A stretch of 20,833 nt of DNA. Source: Bacillota bacterium (GTDB taxonomy: Bacteria > Bacillota > UBA4882 > UBA10575). The translations under genes were made by a program, and so were the position numbers. Below, in pieces: positions 1-7,549 of this stretch. The stretch covers positions 1-20,833 of the forward strand of contig JAAZDX010000078.1 of assembly GCA_012512605.1 (NCBI GenBank), read 5' to 3'. The notes under the pieces were generated by a model. That model saw nothing but the letters and a program-made list of their open reading frames with translations, ran no database searches and had not been told where the DNA came from. Every line of letters begins with the position of its first letter. The first letter of the stretch is position 1.

Positions 1-1068
1 GACCAATCCCGTCTGGACCAAGAGGTCGAGGAGGGAAATCCCTTCGGGATAGGCAGCCCCTTCCAGCTTAGTTACGGGCACAGCCGCACCGCCCGGGCCC
101 CTGTCCGCAAACAGACCTTCGGCCGTTTCTTGCGCCTTCTTCGCCTCATCCTCGCCATGGGCCAGTTTGGTTACTTCAAAGGCCAGGACCTTTTTGGCTT
201 CATTGATCTCCCGGTCGCGCAAGGCACCAAGCTTTCTCACCTCATCCATCGGCAGGAAAGTAAAACAGGCTAAAAAGCGTTCCACGTCATCATCGTGGGT
301 ATTCCGCCAATATTGATAAAAGTCGAAGGGCGTAGTCTTTGCCGGATCAAGCCAAACTGCTCCGGCTTCGGTCTTGCCCATCTTCTTGCCGCTGGCTGTT
401 GTCAACAAGGGCCACGTCAGACCGTAAGCTTCTTTCCCTTCCAACCGCCGAATCAGATCGGTCCCCGCCAGGATATTCGACCATTGGTCATCGCCGCCCA
501 TCTGCAAAGTACAGCCATATTCCCGGTGTAAAACTAAAAAGTCGTAAGCTTGCAACAACATGTAGTTAAATTCGATAAACGAAAGCCCCCGCTCCAACCG
601 GGACCGGAAGCACTCGGCGGTCAACATCCGATTCACCGAAAACTGGGACCCGATCTCCCGCAAAAACTCAATATAATTTAAGGAAAGAATCCAGTCGGCG
701 TTATTGACCAGTAAAGCCCGGTCACCCTCGAAATCAAGGTATTGGCTTAGCTGTTTTTTGATCTTGTCAGCATTCTGGTTAATCTCTTCCACGGAGAGCA
801 TCTGCCGTAGTTCCGTCCGCCCGCTCGGATCGCCGATCATGACCGTGCCGCCCCCCACTAACGCCACCGGCCGGTGACCCGCTCTTTGGAGATGAGCCAG
901 GCCCATAATCCCCATCAAATGGCCAACATGGAGGCTATCGGCCGTCGGCTCAAAACCCACATATCCGGTAACTTCCGTCGTCCCCAGGGTTTGGCGGAGC
1001 TCATCCTCGTGGGTAACTTGTTTAAAAAAACCCCTTTCCTTTAAAAGATCCAGTGCATTTGCCAACAC
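1..1068 (-). CDS. tyrS: Tyrosyl-tRNA synthetase, 3' end outside the window (partial)
   Basis: Charges tRNA-Tyr with tyrosine in the cytoplasm. The frame is open for 356 codons from a GTG at 1068 to the left window edge, so the C-terminal end (part of the S4-like tRNA-binding region) is missing. The N-terminus reads MLANALDLLKERGFFKQV. The class I HIGH signature appears as HVGH at residues 47-50 after the family stretch GFEPTADSLHVGHL, and the KMSKS loop as KMGKT near residue 230. GGDDQWSNI, typical of bacterial TyrRS, lies before it. The GTG start is supported by a GGGAGG Shine-Dalgarno at about 1074-1079. The gene sits behind a T-box leader with a UAC specifier, which agrees with the tyrosine assignment. 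Product assignment is very secure; only the end is unseen. Confidence 0.97.
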   Translation of the reverse strand, partial: MLANALDLLKERGFFKQVTHEDELRQTLGTTEVTGYVGFEPTADSLHVGHLMGIMGLAHLQRAGHRPVALVGGGTVMIGDPSGRTELRQMLSVEEINQNADKIKKQLSQYLDFEGDRALLVNNADWILSLNYIEFLREIGSQFSVNRMLTAECFRSRLERGLSFIEFNYMLLQAYDFLVLHREYGCTLQMGGDDQWSNILAGTDLIRRLEGKEAYGLTWPLLTTASGKKMGKTEAGAVWLDPAKTTPFDFYQYWRNTHDDDVERFLACFTFLPMDEVRKLGALRDREINEAKKVLAFEVTKLAHGEDEAKKAQETAEGLFADRGPGGAAVPVTKLEGAAYPEGISLLDLLVQTGLV

Positions 1069-1080
1069 TTACTACCTCCC

Positions 1081-1341
1081 CATAAAAAATAAAACCCCCA
1101 TCCCGAAAGGGACGAGAGGTTGCTCGCGGTACCACCCTGCTTGCCACTGCCGGAAGGCAATGGCCACTCTTTAGTTAACGGCTGACGCCGGAAAACCCTA
1201 CTGCTGCCAGAGGCAGGTTCAAGTTTTCGTTCTCCCGGGGGTAACTTCGGAAACAGTCGCACCGGTTTGCACCACCCACCGGCTCTCTACCGTCGAAACC
1301 GGTTCCTACTTCACCCGATCCTCGAAACCATTATAGAATTT
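1081..1341 (-). ncRNA. T-box riboswitch (tyrosine type) in the tyrS leader
   Basis: A leader RNA that senses uncharged tRNA-Tyr and controls transcription into tyrS. The T-box core GGGTGGTACCGCG is seen at 1137-1125 (minus strand). Its UGGU bulge (1134-1131) would pair with the ACCA end of tRNA-Tyr, matching the discriminator A of that tRNA. Upstream, stem I elements are recognisable: a GTGAAGTAGGAA stretch near 1315-1304, AGAGAG near 1288, and a distal stem built from ACCGG/CCGGT. A UAC Tyr codon at 1243-1241 in the 3' side of stem I is the best specifier candidate. The stem before it (GGGT/ACCC) would partly overlap that codon, so the exact pairing is uncertain. A terminator hairpin follows immediately after the core. 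Confidence 0.95.
1084..1118 (-). terminator. T-box-controlled intrinsic terminator before tyrS
   Basis: On the minus strand, bases 1118-1109 pair with 1104-1095 around a TTTC loop (10 pairs, three of them G-U). The T-rich run TTTTATTTTTT at 1094-1084 follows. It sits just 3' of the T-box antiterminator core, as expected for the alternative off structure of a transcriptional T-box. Confidence 0.88.
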
Positions 1342-1347
1342 TGCCTT

Positions 1348-1376
1348 ATCTTATCATGGGCCGACTCCTTTGTCAA
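1348..1376 (-). promoter_or_regulatory. SigA-type promoter of the tyrS T-box transcript
   Basis: Minus strand TTGACA (1376-1371), a 17-base spacer, then TAAGAT (1353-1348). Transcription would start near 1341, right at the 5' edge of T-box stem I, and this position fit is the strongest support. Confidence 0.8.
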
Positions 1377-1487
1377 TTGCAGGAAATTCCACCGGCACCA
1401 ATTCCTTCTAACTTCCCAAATATGGATATCCATAGTACTTTCGCCTAGGCAATTGGTTCTTAAAGATATGAACTACAGAATCTAGTT

Positions 1488-2564
1488 TTAACTAGTATTC
1501 TGGCGGTAGACCCCGCTTGTCCTCTTCCTGTAGCAAGCTCCCGCTTCACAAACCTGGTTTTTACCGCTTTTTTTCGCCAGCGCATTAGCTTCCTCGGCTT
1601 TACGGAGCAGCGCCTCCAGGGTCTTTCCATCTTCCGGAAAACTAGCCACTCCCACCGAGATCGTAACCGGGAACTGCCAGTCTTTCGTGGTCTCTTCCAC
1701 CAGAAGCCGTAAGCGTTCGCCAACGTAAAAGGCTTTCCGGCGGTCGGCACCAGGGAGGACAATTAAAAACTCATCCCCCGAAAACCAGCGGGCTAAAAAA
1801 TCCTCCCGCCGTAACTGGCTGGCCAGGATCTCCCCTAATTGTCTGATCATGGAGTTACCCTTTTGGTAGCTAACGTCATTATACTGCCGAAGGTTATCGC
1901 CGTCCACAAAGAGGATACTAAAAGGGGCCTGCTCCTTTAGGGAGTGATTAAACTTTTCACCCAGGACGGTCTGGGCAGCCCGGTGGTTCGGTAAACCGGA
2001 AATATCATCGCTCAGGGCCAAGTTTTGCGCTTGGTCCAGCAGCAAATAACTTTCGGCAATATGCGATACTAAAATAGTGAGGAGTTCTTCCTCCTCGCCT
2101 AAACCCTGTTCTGGACTTGCCGTATCCGGCAACTGAAGGAAAACCCGACGCAAAAAGGCCGTCAGCCTCTTTTCTCTTGGGCCATATCCAACCACTTTGG
2201 TGCTGAAACCGGGATCGGAACCGTCCGTTGCGGCCAGCCGCCGTTCGTAAGCGTTCCGCAGGCGTTCCGTAACCATCCGCGCCTGCTCAGGAGTGGTCCC
2301 CGGCAACAGCAACACAAACCAAGCGTCGGCCAGCCGGGCTGGAATGAGCTTTCGCTTTATCCCTTCCGCCTTCAACTCCAGTCTTAAGTCAGTCAGCGCT
2401 TCCGTAAGCCTTTGGCACTGTTCACCCAGCCACCCTTGGCTTTGGGTAAGGCGCAGAAAGACAATGGCTCCTTGGTCGCCATGCCGGTTCTCTTTTACGG
2501 TTTTCATCAACCCAAAAAGGTTTGAAAAACCAGTCTGTGGATCCTTGTAAAACCCTGGTTTCAA
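1488..2564 (-). CDS. Tandem GGDEF-domain protein (degenerate plus SGDEF), putative diguanylate cyclase
   Basis: A soluble 358-residue protein, likely to make or sense cyclic-di-GMP. The C-terminal domain (about 180-345) has the family landmarks: DISGLPNHR (187-195), DGDNLRQYND (221-230), an RRED that could be the inhibitory RxxD site (252-255), the signature SGDEF (262-266) in place of GGDEF, SVGVASFPEDG (303-313) and the final KKSGKN. The N-terminal part (about 8-110) looks like a second, decayed copy: DPQTGFSNLFGL at the start, and LADAWFVLLLPG...ARMVTERLR aligning with FSGDEFLIVLPG...AFYVGERLR. There is no membrane segment or recognised sensor domain. The start used is TTG at 2564; the SD-like AAAGGGGAC is about 13 bases away, so an upstream CTG or ATT in frame cannot be excluded. 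Whether SGDEF is catalytic cannot be told from sequence. Confidence 0.88.
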   Translation of the reverse strand: MKPGFYKDPQTGFSNLFGLMKTVKENRHGDQGAIVFLRLTQSQGWLGEQCQRLTEALTDLRLELKAEGIKRKLIPARLADAWFVLLLPGTTPEQARMVTERLRNAYERRLAATDGSDPGFSTKVVGYGPREKRLTAFLRRVFLQLPDTASPEQGLGEEEELLTILVSHIAESYLLLDQAQNLALSDDISGLPNHRAAQTVLGEKFNHSLKEQAPFSILFVDGDNLRQYNDVSYQKGNSMIRQLGEILASQLRREDFLARWFSGDEFLIVLPGADRRKAFYVGERLRLLVEETTKDWQFPVTISVGVASFPEDGKTLEALLRKAEEANALAKKSGKNQVCEAGACYRKRTSGVYRQNTS

Positions 2565-2651
2565 CAGAATGGGTACCGTCCCCTTTACATGAATAATAAC
2601 ACGAAAAGGAAGATTAGATTCTGTTTTTGGTTTACATATTATTAATTACTG

Positions 2652-2680
2652 ATTATATCCATTTGTTTCTAAATTGTCAA
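2652..2680 (-). promoter_or_regulatory. Perfect consensus SigA promoter of the GGDEF gene
   Basis: Minus strand TTGACA (2680-2675), exactly 17 bases, TATAAT (2657-2652). Both hexamers match the consensus at every base. The start would be near 2645, giving a leader of about 80 bases before the TTG start. This predicts strong constitutive transcription unless repressed. Confidence 0.88.
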
Positions 2681-2737
2681 GGGAAACCTATATATTTCCG
2701 TTATCTTGTATTTCCGACATTTATTATCAGTAATGAT

Positions 2738-2763
2738 CGAGTTTAAAAAATGATTTAAACTCG
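2738..2763. repeat. Perfect 10-bp inverted repeat between the divergent GGDEF and typA promoters
   Basis: CGAGTTTAAA (2738-2747) and TTTAAACTCG (2754-2763) are exact reverse complements separated by AAATGA. No T-run follows on either strand, so it is not a normal terminator. It ends 10 bases before the typA -35 candidate and lies about 60 bases upstream of the GGDEF -35, so an operator bound by a dimeric regulator is the simplest reading. No regulator can be named. Confidence 0.6.
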
Positions 2764-2773
2764 GCTCTACCCA

Positions 2774-2802
2774 TTGTTTTTCCGCCTAAACCGTGATTTA
2801 AT
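2774..2802 (+). promoter_or_regulatory. Candidate typA promoter
   Basis: TTGTTT (2774-2779), 17 bases, TTTAAT (2797-2802). Start near 2809, leader about 40 bases. Both hexamers deviate from consensus; the spacing and position support it. Confidence 0.45.
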
Positions 2803-2849
2803 GATAACCGTAATTTTTTAATTCTTTAGCATAAAAGGTGGGACCATCC

Positions 2850-4676
2850 TTGAACGACAAGCACAGAGGAAATTTAAGAAACATCGCCATCATCGCCCAT
2901 GTGGACCACGGTAAAACCACACTAGTGGACGCCCTTTTGCAACAGGCCGGGGTTTTTCACGCCCACGAACAAGTGATCGACCGGGTGCTCGACAGTAATG
3001 AACTTGAGCGGGAACGGGGCATCACGATCCTGGCGAAAAACACCGCCGTGCGCTACGGTGATTTAAAGATCAATATTCTGGACACACCTGGTCATGCCGA
3101 TTTCGGCGGCGAAGTGGAACGCGTTCTGAAGATGGTGGATGGCGCTTTGCTTCTGGTCGACGCCTTTGAAGGGCCGATGGCACAGACCAAGTTTGTGCTC
3201 AGGAAAGCCCTTGCCGCCAATTTACGGATTATTGTGGTCATTAACAAGCTGGACCGGCCCGAGGCCCGGCCGGATGAAGTATTAAATGAGATCTTTGATC
3301 TCTTTGTCGATTTGGACGCCGCCAGTTGGCAACTGGACTTTCCGGTGGTCTATACCTCGGCACGCCAAGGCTTTGCCACCACCGACCCGCAGACCCCCGG
3401 GGCCGACATGCAGCCGCTCCTGGAGATGATCAAAAAAGAGCTCCCGGCCCCGGGCGGCGATCCGGCCCAACCCCTCCAGCTCCAGATCGTTAGTTTAGAT
3501 TACGATGATTACGTCGGTAAAATCGCCATCGGCCGGATCACCAACGGAACCATCGAGCGCGGCGAGCCCATCACCATCTGTACGCCCGGCGGGACGGAAC
3601 GCGCCGGGAAAGTTGGGTCACTCTGGGTCTACGAAGGCCTCAAACGTTTCCCGGTGGAGACGGCCGCCGCCGGGGAGATCGTCGCCCTGGCCGGTTTAAG
3701 TGAAATTCAGATCGGAGAAACAATTAACAATTTTGACCAGCCCCGGCCTTTGCCGCTCTTGACGATTGATGAACCGACCCTCACGATGACCTTTATGGTG
3801 AATGACAGCCCCTTTGCCGGACAGGAAGGCAGATACTTAACCTCCCGTCACCTACGGGACAGGTTGTGGAAAGAAATCCAGACCAACGTCAGTCTGAAAG
3901 TGACGCCGACCGATTCCCCCGACGCCTTTCAGGTCTCAGGCCGGGGTGAGCTTCATCTCTCCATCTTGATTGAGACCATGCGGCGGGAAGGCTATGAGCT
4001 TCAGATCTCCAAACCGCAACCCATCACCAAAACCGTCGACGGCCAGCTGTTGGAGCCCTATGAACGCCTTTTTATAATGGTCCCGGAGGCCGCCGCCGGC
4101 CCGGTCATTGAAAAGCTGGGTGAGCGCCGTGCCGAACTGATTAACATGGAGCCATCCGGTTCCAGTCTGAACTTGGAATATTTAATCCCCGCCCGCGGCT
4201 TGATCGGTTTTCGTTCGCAATTTTTAGCTGACACGAAGGGTGAGGGGGTCATGCACCACCTTTTCGATTCCTTCGGCCCCTGGAAAGAAGGGATTATCCA
4301 GCGCCGCCAAGGGTCACTGGTCGCCTTTGAAAACGGTGAAACCACCGCTTATGGTCTGCATAACGTGGAAGACCGCGGCGTGCTCTTCGTCGGGCCGGGC
4401 GAGAAAGTCTACACCGGTATGATCGTCGGCATCCACCATAAGGAGGATGATCTCGACATTAATGTCTGTAAGAAGAAACACCTTACAAACATGCGTTCCA
4501 GCAGCGCCGAAGAAGCGATCCGCCTGACTCCGCCTCTCCGCTATACTTTGGAACAGGCGATGGAGTTTATAGCCGAGGATGAACTGGTAGAAATTACACC
4601 CCAATCGATCCGGATGCGCAAGAAACTCCTCGACCGCACAATCCGCTCCCGGTTACGGAAACACAGCCAAAACTGA
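2850..4676 (+). CDS. typA: TypA/BipA translational GTPase
   Basis: A ribosome-associated GTPase of the EF-G/LepA group, implicated in 50S assembly and growth under stress such as cold. Motifs, numbered from an in-frame GTG at 2838: G1 AHVDHGKTT (20-28), G2 region RGITI (60-64), G3 DTPGHADFGGE (82-92), G4 NKLD (136-139), G5 SAR (about 174-176). After these come the beta-barrel, EF-G-like alpha/beta domains and the BipA-specific C-terminal region (for example GLHNVEDRG and HHKEDDLDINVCKKKHLTNMR). A total of 608-612 residues is the usual length. TTG at 2850 is preferred because AGGTGG (2836-2841) lies 8 bases upstream, whereas the GTG at 2838 has no SD. The gene converges on yhbY with 29 bases between the stop codons; only a weak CAGC-TTTT-GCTG stem is seen there, so 3' ends may overlap. 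Confidence 0.97.
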   Translation: MNDKHRGNLRNIAIIAHVDHGKTTLVDALLQQAGVFHAHEQVIDRVLDSNELERERGITILAKNTAVRYGDLKINILDTPGHADFGGEVERVLKMVDGALLLVDAFEGPMAQTKFVLRKALAANLRIIVVINKLDRPEARPDEVLNEIFDLFVDLDAASWQLDFPVVYTSARQGFATTDPQTPGADMQPLLEMIKKELPAPGGDPAQPLQLQIVSLDYDDYVGKIAIGRITNGTIERGEPITICTPGGTERAGKVGSLWVYEGLKRFPVETAAAGEIVALAGLSEIQIGETINNFDQPRPLPLLTIDEPTLTMTFMVNDSPFAGQEGRYLTSRHLRDRLWKEIQTNVSLKVTPTDSPDAFQVSGRGELHLSILIETMRREGYELQISKPQPITKTVDGQLLEPYERLFIMVPEAAAGPVIEKLGERRAELINMEPSGSSLNLEYLIPARGLIGFRSQFLADTKGEGVMHHLFDSFGPWKEGIIQRRQGSLVAFENGETTAYGLHNVEDRGVLFVGPGEKVYTGMIVGIHHKEDDLDINVCKKKHLTNMRSSSAEEAIRLTPPLRYTLEQAMEFIAEDELVEITPQSIRMRKKLLDRTIRSRLRKHSQN

Positions 4677-4705
4677 TCAGCTTTTGCTGTTGTTTCCAAG
4701 AATCC

Positions 4706-4996
4706 CTAATCGGGCAAGAGCAACCGCGGCTTCCGGGCGCGCCGGTATAACCCAATCTTATGCCCGATGACCTGAACTACCTCCGCTCCGGTGCGGCTAG
4801 CAATGGTTTGGGCTAGCGCTTCCGGAGCCGCCTTTTGGTTATTAAGCACCGTAATCTTAATCAACTCTCGGGCTTCCAAAGCGTCATCCAGCTGCTGCAG
4901 AAGATTCTCCGTCAGCCCCTCTTTCCCCACCTGAAAAATGGGGGGTTCAGTGTTCAAAAGCCCCCGCAAGTATGCTTTCTGTTTTCCTTTTAACAT
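4706..4996 (-). CDS. yhbY: YhbY/YqeI-family RNA-binding protein (CRM domain)
   Basis: A 96-residue single CRM/YhbY domain protein. The family binds pre-50S ribosomes and is related to the CRM domains of plant organellar splicing factors. Visible features are the N-terminal KGKQKAYLRGLLN, the GxxG-type loop GKEGLT (about residues 24-29), the alpha/beta core with ALEARELIKITVLNN, and the C-terminal GHKIGLYRRARKPRL, which is basic as expected for RNA contact. The ATG at 4996 has an AGGGAG Shine-Dalgarno about 6 bases upstream. The next gene upstream on the same strand (5079-5570) ends 82 bases away and could be co-transcribed. Convergent typA is also a ribosome-associated factor. Confidence 0.93.
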   Translation of the reverse strand: MLKGKQKAYLRGLLNTEPPIFQVGKEGLTENLLQQLDDALEARELIKITVLNNQKAAPEALAQTIASRTGAEVVQVIGHKIGLYRRARKPRLLLPD

Positions 4997-5078
4997 GTTC
5001 GCGCTCCCTATCCATATTTTTTATCAGCTACTAGGTTACTCCATCTTGTTTCAAGTTGGCCAAGAACCACCATGTCCC

Positions 5079-5570
5079 CTACCACTCGGATCGCTGTTCT
5101 TCCCCCGCCGCCGACCAGTTCGACCACAGGTTTTCTTCAACCACCGTTGTAAATAACGGGCGGGCTTGGCTGAAAAAGACCAGGCCCCCCACGGGCAAAA
5201 GGACCAGGAATAAACCGAGCAGCGCATTGCCTACCCCACGCCACTGTACCCCAACATCAACTACGGGCTTCATAACAAACGAAAAGAGATTGAAGCCGAC
5301 CAGCACCAACACGCCAACACAAAGGAGGAAAACCCAAAAAGTCTGCACCGAATACCAAGCCCACTGCCGGCGGGCCACAAGTCCCCCTCCGGTAACCAGG
5401 ACCCAACAAGTAAAAGGGAGATAAAACACGGGAAAAAAGGGAAAGCCTAACGTGAAAAAGAAAGCAAACCATTCCCGCGCCCAAAAATAGGCAAAAACCG
5501 GGAGAAAAAGCCCACCTGCCCCACAGGCCAACATCAACAGACCGCAGATGACGATTGTTGCCTTTCGCAT
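5079..5570 (-). CDS. Hypothetical four-helix membrane protein
   Basis: A 163-residue protein I do not recognise. Four hydrophobic segments are visible at about residues 5-29, 38-62, 74-100 and 113-134, joined by short loops. The only positive cluster in the first half is ARRQW (66-70). A mostly polar, acidic C-terminal tail of about 28 residues ends in EEQRSEW. Tryptophan and phenylalanine are very frequent, as in small integral membrane proteins. The ATG at 5570 follows an AAAGGAATG Shine-Dalgarno with reasonable spacing. It lies upstream of yhbY on the same strand, but nothing in its sequence ties it to ribosome assembly. No function is proposed. Confidence 0.75.
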   Translation of the reverse strand: MRKATIVICGLLMLACGAGGLFLPVFAYFWAREWFAFFFTLGFPFFPVFYLPFTCWVLVTGGGLVARRQWAWYSVQTFWVFLLCVGVLVLVGFNLFSFVMKPVVDVGVQWRGVGNALLGLFLVLLPVGGLVFFSQARPLFTTVVEENLWSNWSAAGEEQRSEW

Positions 5571-5748
5571 CAGGTATCATTCCTTTCCACTGTGTAAAAT
5601 AAGTGGTCTTTATTGTCTAATTTCGCTCTTCACCCGCCGGTTCCTTTCATCAGTTTAAGTCCACCCGCGGACCAGGGTGGCGATGATTCCTCCGGTGATA
5701 ATTTAAATCTGAACCGTTCATAATATGTGGTAAGGAAGGAGGATTCCG

Positions 5749-6072
5749 ATGAAAAGTTTGCTTGAAAAATCATTGGTTTTAGGCTTGGGTACTTTCTCGC
5801 TCACCCGGGAAAAAGCGGAGAAGTTCCTACGCGACTTGGAAGAACGCGGCGAGGTCACGGCGGCAGAAGGAAAAAGAATCCTCAATGAACTCATGGAAAA
5901 AGGCGAACAGGAAAAAAACGCGCTCCAGGAGACGATCCAACAGTCCGTTGGCGAAGTCATGAAAAATCTCGGCTACATCAGGAAGGAAGAGTACACTGCC
6001 CTCGAAGAGCGGGTAAAAGAGTTGGAGGCACGCTTAAGCGGTGCCACGTCGGAGGAAGAAACCGCCGAATAA
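5749..6072 (+). CDS. Phasin-family (polyhydroxyalkanoate granule regulator-like) coiled-coil protein
   Basis: A 107-residue, highly charged, nearly all-helical protein. The order is a short hydrophobic start (LLEKSLVLGLGTFSLT, residues 4-19), then EKAEKFLRDLEERGEVTAAEGKRILNELMEKGE, a short amphipathic helix, and a C-terminal heptad stretch YTALEERVKELEARL (about 82-96). This matches the pattern of the small phasin-like COG3937 group (PHA granule regulators), also found in bacteria not known to make PHA. No PHA synthase gene is in the window, so a granule role is inference from family only. The start is secure: GGAAGGAGG ends 7 bases before the ATG. It is a single-gene unit closed by the terminator at 6191. 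Confidence 0.75.
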   Translation: MKSLLEKSLVLGLGTFSLTREKAEKFLRDLEERGEVTAAEGKRILNELMEKGEQEKNALQETIQQSVGEVMKNLGYIRKEEYTALEERVKELEARLSGATSEEETAE

Positions 6073-6190
6073 TCATCCCCGCTCAAGTAAATAACAATAC
6101 CTGTTTTAATTACTCTTCTCCGTCAGCCAAGAAAACCCCTATCTTTTTGTGACCAAGAAGCAAAAACACGCCAAAACCATACTACCCAGC

Positions 6191-6237
6191 CGATCCGGGA
6201 TCTGCATCAAAATGAGCAGACGAACCCGGATCGTTTT
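6191..6237 (+). terminator. Intrinsic terminator of the phasin-like gene
   Basis: CGATCCGGG (6191-6199) pairs exactly with CCCGGATCG (6225-6233). Inside, CTGC (6202-6205) can pair with GCAG (6216-6219). TTTT and then GTAATTATT follow. It lies about 120 bases after the stop codon, so the 3' untranslated stretch is long. Another structured RNA is possible. Confidence 0.7.
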
Positions 6238-6329
6238 GTAATTATTCCACTCCCAACCGAAAAAATCCTTACGTTAGGCCGAAATAAAATATTGCATATT
6301 TGTTAAATCTTTTTTTCCTTTGACTTTAT

Positions 6330-6338
6330 TGATATAAT
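6330..6338 (+). promoter_or_regulatory. Extended -10 promoter of the oadB unit
   Basis: TGATATAAT at 6330-6338 gives the TGn extension plus a perfect TATAAT. No good -35 exists at 16-18 bases (the region is a T-run), which is typical of extended -10 promoters. The start would be near 6345, about 75 bases before oadB. Confidence 0.65.
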
Positions 6339-6418
6339 ATGAAAGTGTACGTTAGTACGCTTGGGTCCAATATTTCCCATTTACAAGCACGATTGAATAT
6401 CAGCAAGGAGGTATTGTT

Positions 6419-7534
6419 TTGGAGGTTCTACTCGCATCGTTCCAAGCAATCACGTGGAAATCTCTGGTTATGTTTGTCATCGGCGGGGTCCTCATCTATC
6501 TTGCCATCAAGAAAGATTATGAACCAATGTTGTTGCTGCCGATCGGCTTCGGTGCCATTTTGTCCAACATCCCCTTTTCTTCCGCCATCGGTGAAAACGG
6601 CTTCCTGACTATTCTTTATAACGCAGGGATCTACACCGAACTCTTCCCGGTTTTAATCTTTATCGCCATCGGCGCAATGATTGATTTCGGTCCCCTGCTG
6701 CAACAACCTTTTATGCTCTTCTTTGGCGCCGCCGCCCAGTTTGGCATCTTTATCACGACCCTCCTGGCCCGCGGGTTGGGTTTTTCCCTGAAAGAAGCAG
6801 TCTCCATCGGCATCATTGGTGCCGCCGACGGCCCGACCTCAATCTATGTCGCCAATCTCTTCGCCGGTGAGTTGATCGGTCCCATTACGGTTGCCGCCTA
6901 TTCCTACATGTCGCTGGTGCCGTTGATTCAACCGCCAGTGATTAAAGCCCTTACCACACCGGAGGAAAGAAAGATTACGATGGACCTTAATCTGCATAAG
7001 GTCTCAAAAACGACCCGGATTCTCTTCCCAATCATCGTCACGCTGGTCGCGGGCTTGATTGCGCCGATGAGCGTTGCGCTGGTCGGCTCCCTCATGTTCG
7101 GAAATTTAATCCGGGAATGCGGTGTGTTGGACAAGCTCTCGAAGGCCGCTCAGAACGAACTCTCTAACCTTGTTACTTTACTACTGGGGATTACCATCGG
7201 CTCGACGATGGTCGCCGATAAATTCTTAACCTTGAAAACAATGATGATCCTGGGAATGGGGCTGTTTGCCTTTATCTTTGATACGGCGGGCGGGGTTTTA
7301 TTCGCCAAACTCCTCAACCTTTTCCTCCCCCGAAAGGTTAATCCCATGATCGGTGCCGCCGGCATCTCCGCTTTCCCCATGTCCGCCCGGGTTATTCAGA
7401 AGTTAGCCCAAAAAGAAAACCCCGGCAATTTCGTCCTGATGCAAGCGGTTGGTGCCAACGTCGCAGGACAAGTAGGTTCCATTTTAGCCGCCGGTGTTCT
7501 CATCTATTTGGTCAGCGCCCTCGGACTATCGTAA
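6419..7534 (+). CDS. oadB: Na+-translocating decarboxylase beta subunit (OadB/MmdB/GcdB family)
   Basis: A 371-residue integral membrane protein that in characterised enzymes couples decarboxylation of a carboxybiotin carrier to Na+ export. Many hydrophobic helices are evident. Family motifs include the N-terminal KKDYEPMLLLPIGFGAILSN (about 32-51), the key GAADGPTS (around residue 140), whose aspartate is essential for Na+ in the Klebsiella OadB, and the C-terminal FPMSARVIQK...VLMQAVGANVAGQVGS. The start is TTG at 6419 with a perfect AAGGAGGT 6 bases upstream. It is followed after 15 bases by the 41-codon OadG-like gene. No alpha (carboxyltransferase) or biotin carrier gene is in the window, so the substrate (oxaloacetate, methylmalonyl-CoA, glutaconyl-CoA or malonate) cannot be decided. 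Confidence 0.93.
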   Translation: MEVLLASFQAITWKSLVMFVIGGVLIYLAIKKDYEPMLLLPIGFGAILSNIPFSSAIGENGFLTILYNAGIYTELFPVLIFIAIGAMIDFGPLLQQPFMLFFGAAAQFGIFITTLLARGLGFSLKEAVSIGIIGAADGPTSIYVANLFAGELIGPITVAAYSYMSLVPLIQPPVIKALTTPEERKITMDLNLHKVSKTTRILFPIIVTLVAGLIAPMSVALVGSLMFGNLIRECGVLDKLSKAAQNELSNLVTLLLGITIGSTMVADKFLTLKTMMILGMGLFAFIFDTAGGVLFAKLLNLFLPRKVNPMIGAAGISAFPMSARVIQKLAQKENPGNFVLMQAVGANVAGQVGSILAAGVLIYLVSALGLS

Positions 7535-7549
7535 AAAGGAGGTACTGTA

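Larger units (their letters stand above)
6073..6418. other. 346-base intergenic region between the phasin-like gene and oadB
   Basis: It holds the terminator of the upstream gene (6191-6237), an AT-rich stretch (6270-6340) and the extended -10 promoter of oadB (6330-6338), followed by a leader of about 75 bases containing GTACGTTAGTACGC (6348-6361). I see no coding frame with a ribosome-binding site and no recognisable small RNA. Confidence 0.6.

Noticed and set aside
1041..1262. Minus-strand 73-codon frame through the T-box leader
   Set aside because: The T-box structure, terminator and tyrS start explain this sequence; the frame has no ribosome-binding site or family similarity.
1477..1501. 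Imperfect inverted repeat at the GGDEF stop codon (AGAAT-CTAGTT / AACTAG-T-ATTCT)
   Set aside because: It is AT-rich, has a 2-4 base loop and no U-run after it on the minus strand, so I did not call it a terminator.
4677..4705. CAGC-TTTT-GCTG stem between typA and yhbY
   Set aside because: Only four base pairs and a poor T-tract (TTGTTT); too weak to call a terminator.
5652..5720. Minus-strand 22-codon frame (MNGSDLNIITGGIIATLVRGWT) in the leader of the phasin-like gene
   Set aside because: It has a hydrophobic helix-like sequence, but no Shine-Dalgarno precedes its ATG (the upstream bases are the complement of the phasin ribosome-binding site), so chance is more likely.
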